Shown: positions 6,238-8,789 of the stretch, piece by piece | How positions within the stretch are numbered: position 1 is the first letter of the stretch | How the letters are laid out: the number at the start of each line of letters is the position of its first letter | Source: Aequorivita sp. | GTDB lineage: Bacteria; Bacteroidota; Bacteroidia; Flavobacteriales; Flavobacteriaceae | Reading direction: 5' to 3' | DNA length: 8,789 bases | Assembly (NCBI GenBank): GCA_002733915.1 | Contig: NVXN01000003.1 | Span: 174,954 to 183,742, forward strand | Notes under the pieces: model-generated | Seen by the model: the letters and a program-made list of their open reading frames with translations, nothing else | Told to the model about the DNA's origin: nothing | Databases searched by the model: none | Program-made: the position numbers and the translations under genes

Positions 6238-6308
6238 TAAAGATAAAATCGATTAAAGAGTGTAAATATGACCATCGTCATCAAATGGTCTGTATATGAC
6301 CAATGTCA
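6238..6308 (-). promoter_or_regulatory. Promoter of the YceI-porin operon with two tandem CRP/FNR-type boxes
   Basis: The proximal box ATGAC-CATC-GTCAT at 6268-6281 has its centre at 6274.5. TATCTTTA on the minus strand at 6245-6238 differs from TAnnTTTG only in the last base and ends exactly 36.5 bases from that centre, the same spacing as at the other promoters in the window. A second box, TGAC-CAAT-GTCA at 6297-6308 (centre 6302.5), lies 28 bases upstream. The word TATGACCA occurs in both (6267-6274 and 6295-6302). The half-sites are ATGAC here, but ATGAT at the other three regions. The predicted transcription start is near 6233. Confidence 0.65.
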
Positions 6309-6486
6309 GAAAACTGTGTGTTTTTAATTAATGGCTGTTAATGTGAACTTTTTCTATATGTAAAGAGTGTTTTATCAATACCAGCGATTGATAGACAATA
6401 GAAAAAATAATTTATAATGAAGCAATCTAGATGATGAACGGATAGCCTTGAAGCTATAAAAATTATACGCTATTATTTTATTTTTT
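6309..6486. other. Gene-free stretch between nuclease operon and YceI promoter
   Basis: This is AT-rich sequence with no credible open frame. It holds an imperfect hairpin-like stretch around 6452-6471 (AGCTATAA, AAA loop, TTATACGCT, one bulged base) followed on the plus strand by a T-rich run to 6488. No plus-strand gene feeds into it, and on the minus strand it lacks a T-tract. It may end transcripts of the nuclease operon, but this is not well supported. Confidence 0.3.
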
Positions 6487-7866
6487 TTAATATGATTCTA
6501 CAAGAATTTCTTTAATCTCATATAATTTAGGAATAGTCACTTTCCAACCATAAGTATCATGTAACTTTACCCTAAAAGCATCCTGCGCTGTCGGCTCGCC
6601 GTGAATAAGGAATGTTTCTTCTGGGATGTTTTTAATGTTGTTGGTCCAATCCAAAAGCCCTTGTTGGTCTGCGTGGGCAGAAAGGCTTTCAATATGATGT
6701 ATTTCAGCTTTTACGGGATAATATTTTCCGAAGAATTTCAACTCATACGCTCCTTCCAAAAGTTGGCGGCCACGAGTGCCTTCAGCTTGATAACCAACTA
6801 ATAAAATGGTGGTGTTTGTTTTGTCGATCATTTGTTTCAAATAGGTCAAAACCCTTCCACCTGTTACCATTCCGCTACCGGCAATAACCACTTTTGGTTG
6901 CGGATTATCAATAGTTTCCCAAGTTTCTTTATAGGAAGTAATAATGTTCATTCTGTTATTCATTGCGTTGAAATCCTTCAACGGCAGTTTGTGCCAATCC
7001 GGAAAATTTTGAAATACCGAAAGCACGTTATTACCCATCGGGCTATCAATAAAAATTGGGATGTTTGGAATTTTATTTTCGTTGTACAATTTCCAAAGTA
7101 AAAACATAAGCGTCTGCAAACGTTCTACCGCAAAGGAAGGAATAATCAAATTTCCGCGATTGTGAATGGTTTTGTTGATGAGTTCCACCAGTTTTTCCGA
7201 AACGCTTTCCTGTGGATGAAGCTTATTGCCATAGGTACTTTCAATAAAAAGATAGTCTGCCCATTTTGGTTTTTCGGGTGGGAAAAGCAGCAAATCGTGT
7301 TCTCTTCCAATATCTCCTGAAAACAAAAAGGTTTTTCCAAAGATTTCTAGTTCTATAAAAGTGGCGCCAAGAATGTGGCCATTATACCGAAACCGATATT
7401 TTATATTTTCTGAAAGTTCAATCCACTTGTCTTTTCCTTCTGCATGAAAAAACCCTAATGTAGTCTCAGCTTCTTCAACGCTATAAAAAGGTTCGGCAGG
7501 TTTGTGTTTGGAATAGCCTTCTTCATTGGCCTTCTCAGCTTCTTCTTCATGAATTTTTGCACTGTCCAGTAATATTATTTTCGTAATTGCAAGCGTTGGT
7601 GCTGTACCTATTATTTTTCCACGAAACCCTTGCTTTACCAAGCGCGGTAAATAACCTGTGTGATCTAAATGCCCGTGCGTCAACAAAACAACATCTATTT
7701 CTGAAACATCGATGGGTAAATATTCCCAGTTTTTTTCGCGCAGTTCTTTAACACCTTGAAACATTCCACAATCAATTAAAATATTTTGTTCCGTGGTTTC
7801 AATCAAAAATTTGGAACCAGTTACGGTTCCCGCTGCGCCGAGGAAATGTATTTTAATTTTTTGCAT
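6487..7866 (-). CDS. Metallo-beta-lactamase/beta-CASP RNase-like protein
   Basis: This encodes 459 residues from ATG 7866, giving the family-typical start MQKIKIHFLGAAGTVTGSKF. An upstream in-frame GTG at 7884 would overlap the preceding gene and is less likely. The MBL domain shows THGHLDH with His64, His66, Asp68 and His69 as metal ligands, and later FSGDIGRE. A beta-CASP domain follows, with IPSFAVERLQTLMFLL and SGMVTGGRVLTYLKQM. The C-terminal RMMBL motif has LSAHADQQ near 395-402 and LIHGEP further on. These are the active-site features of the YSH1/CPSF-73-like group of RNA-processing endo/exonucleases (COG1236 type), so metal-dependent RNA cleavage in the cytoplasm is the likely activity. 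The gene starts 2 bases after the stop of the ATP-cone gene, a spacing that suggests translational coupling. Confidence 0.93.
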   Translation of the reverse strand: MQKIKIHFLGAAGTVTGSKFLIETTEQNILIDCGMFQGVKELREKNWEYLPIDVSEIDVVLLTHGHLDHTGYLPRLVKQGFRGKIIGTAPTLAITKIILLDSAKIHEEEAEKANEEGYSKHKPAEPFYSVEEAETTLGFFHAEGKDKWIELSENIKYRFRYNGHILGATFIELEIFGKTFLFSGDIGREHDLLLFPPEKPKWADYLFIESTYGNKLHPQESVSEKLVELINKTIHNRGNLIIPSFAVERLQTLMFLLWKLYNENKIPNIPIFIDSPMGNNVLSVFQNFPDWHKLPLKDFNAMNNRMNIITSYKETWETIDNPQPKVVIAGSGMVTGGRVLTYLKQMIDKTNTTILLVGYQAEGTRGRQLLEGAYELKFFGKYYPVKAEIHHIESLSAHADQQGLLDWTNNIKNIPEETFLIHGEPTAQDAFRVKLHDTYGWKVTIPKLYEIKEILVESY

Positions 7867-7868
7867 GA

Positions 7869-8717
7869 TCAGTCGTTTTTGCACAAAAGCTTAATCTCCT
7901 CTAAAATCCGTTCTATCCGCTTTTGTGAAATTCCCAAATGGTCCAAATAGAAATGATCATTTATCAATTGTTTGCAAAGCACCACGTCCCGACTGAGCAG
8001 AAACTGCTTCTCGCGTTGGTTTAAAAGTGTGGAAACTGTAATAGGATAAAGGTTCAAACGGTCAATGCGATCCTTTATTCCATTATCTTTTGGTAGATCC
8101 CAACTTAAAAGATAAAGCCCTACGCAGGCACCATATTTCATTGCGTCTTCAGTAAAACGGGTATTGGTAACTACCCAACCCTCATTGGGTTTTTCCCCTT
8201 GGTTTCTATCCCCGTAAAAATTAAGGATATCGCGATAGCGCGAGTGTATATACAATGGCACTTTCACATCACAATTTCGGCCTTCATCACTGTGGAATTT
8301 ACATTCCGCCACTACATATTGGCCATTTTTATGCGCTATTACATCTATCTCGTGGGTTACGCACTTTCCCTGCAAAAATTGCCCAGTCTTTACCTCATAA
8401 CCGCTATAAAAAAGGATTGCCCCAATAAATTTTTCAAAAGGAAAACCTGTGGGGCCGAGCTCATAGATTGCTTTCTTCAACTTATATTTTGAAGCGTAGC
8501 CTTTTTTCTTTTTTTTGAGAAGTGCAAAGGCGCGATTGTAAATTTCTTTGGTAGAAATGCCTTGGTAAAGCTCATCGCGGACATTATTTGCAATTTCGTA
8601 AACCAATGCTTCGTCCGCACCACTTTTCCGTAGCGAAGTTTTTAATTTTTCAATTGAAAACTTCGCCTTTTGGCCAGAATGTTTTAGGATTTCGATATCC
8701 GAGAGGTTTTTTGCCAT
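7869..8717 (-). CDS. ATP-cone domain protein fused to an Mrr-like PD-(D/E)xK nuclease domain
   Basis: This encodes 282 residues. An ATP-cone domain (about 7-85; SGQKAKFSIEKLKTSLRKSG, then helices to KYKLKKAIYELGP) is the nucleotide-sensing module known from ribonucleotide reductases and NrdR. A restriction-endonuclease-like domain follows (about 92-212). It has GFPFEKFIGAIL, GYEV, HEIDVIA with Asp125, and VVAECKFH with Glu138-x-Lys140, the PD-(D/E)xK active site. WVVTNTRFTEDAMKYGA...LYLLSWD matches the end of Mrr-type domains. The tail (225-282) is helical and basic. A nucleic acid-cleaving enzyme controlled by ATP/dATP is the natural reading, but the substrate is unknown. Upstream, a partial gene ends 5 bases before this start; downstream, the RNase-like gene begins 2 bases after its stop. 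The three look like one operon whose promoter lies outside the window. It has no methyltransferase partner here, so a restriction-modification role is unlikely. Confidence 0.88.
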   Translation of the reverse strand: MAKNLSDIEILKHSGQKAKFSIEKLKTSLRKSGADEALVYEIANNVRDELYQGISTKEIYNRAFALLKKKKKGYASKYKLKKAIYELGPTGFPFEKFIGAILFYSGYEVKTGQFLQGKCVTHEIDVIAHKNGQYVVAECKFHSDEGRNCDVKVPLYIHSRYRDILNFYGDRNQGEKPNEGWVVTNTRFTEDAMKYGACVGLYLLSWDLPKDNGIKDRIDRLNLYPITVSTLLNQREKQFLLSRDVVLCKQLINDHFYLDHLGISQKRIERILEEIKLLCKND

Positions 8718-8722
8718 TTTGA

Positions 8723-8789
8723 TTAATTTCTTAAATCGTGCATTGCCAAAAGTGGCACATTAGTGTGCTTGCCGAGTTCTTTGACCATC
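8723..8789 (-). CDS. C-terminal end of an upstream gene, possibly a universal stress protein
   Basis: One minus-strand frame is open from the right edge to TAA at 8725-8723, giving the last 22 codons or so: MVKELGKHTNVPLLAMHDLRN and stop. The Met at the edge may be internal. The tail VPLLAMHD resembles VPLLVLHE at the end of the two-domain universal stress protein elsewhere in this window, so a USP C-terminus is a fair guess. Twenty-one residues cannot settle it. It lies 5 bases upstream of the ATP-cone nuclease gene on the same strand and is probably co-transcribed with it. Confidence 0.55.
   Translation of the reverse strand, partial: MVKELGKHTNVPLLAMHDLRN

Noticed and set aside
6452..6488. 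Plus-strand terminator or small RNA end near the RNase-like gene stop
   Set aside because: The stem is bulged and AT-rich, and there is no recognisable plus-strand promoter or gene leading into it.
7867..7884. GTG at 7884 as the start of the RNase-like gene
   Set aside because: It would overlap the upstream gene, and ATG 7866 gives the usual family start.
8755..8768. GCACA-TTAG-TGTGC palindrome as another CRP-type box
   Set aside because: It lies within the coding tail of the upstream gene, has no -7 element at the shared spacing, and its half-sites differ from the others.

Overview
The window reads as AT-rich chromosomal DNA of a member of the Bacteroidota, most likely a marine or sediment flavobacterium (inference). 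The basis is promoters of the TAnnTTTG type, many short-signal lipoproteins, YceI and outer-membrane beta-barrel proteins resembling those of that group, and no Shine-Dalgarno-dominated gene starts. No tRNA, rRNA, CRISPR array, insertion sequence or phage gene is visible. No gene-free stretch exceeds 300 bases.

Left part (1-1205, minus strand): a c-type cytochrome lipoprotein followed by a FAS1 (fasciclin) lipoprotein that runs off the left edge. In Bacteroidota this pair commonly accompanies the nitrous oxide reductase (nos) genes, so a nos cluster may lie just beyond position 1; nosZ itself is not in the window. Middle part (1300-3514): a universal stress protein on the plus strand, converging tail to tail with a lipoprotein gene of unknown function. 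That lipoprotein gene is divergent from another small lipoprotein gene carrying a C-x-M...H...H...H cluster. Next (3636-6308, minus strand): a three-gene set of YceI, outer-membrane porin-like protein and a second divergent YceI-like protein, with a hairpin terminator between the last two. Right part (6487-8789, minus strand): a tightly packed operon of an ATP-cone/PD-(D/E)xK nuclease-like protein and a metallo-beta-lactamase/beta-CASP RNase-like protein, preceded by the tail of a third gene that looks like a universal stress protein.

The strongest unifying signal is regulatory. Four intergenic regions carry CRP/FNR-type palindromes (ATGAT-N4-ATCAT, or the variant ATGAC-N4-GTCAT). In every case a TTTG/TTTA-ending -7-like element lies at exactly the same distance: 36.5 bases from palindrome centre to the last base of the element. 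This spacing matches class II activation (site centred near -41.5). It links the cytochrome/fasciclin genes, the stress protein, both divergent lipoproteins and the YceI-porin operon into one probable low-oxygen or nitrogen-oxide regulon. The regulator is not encoded here. The nuclease operon's promoter lies outside the window, so its membership is unknown.
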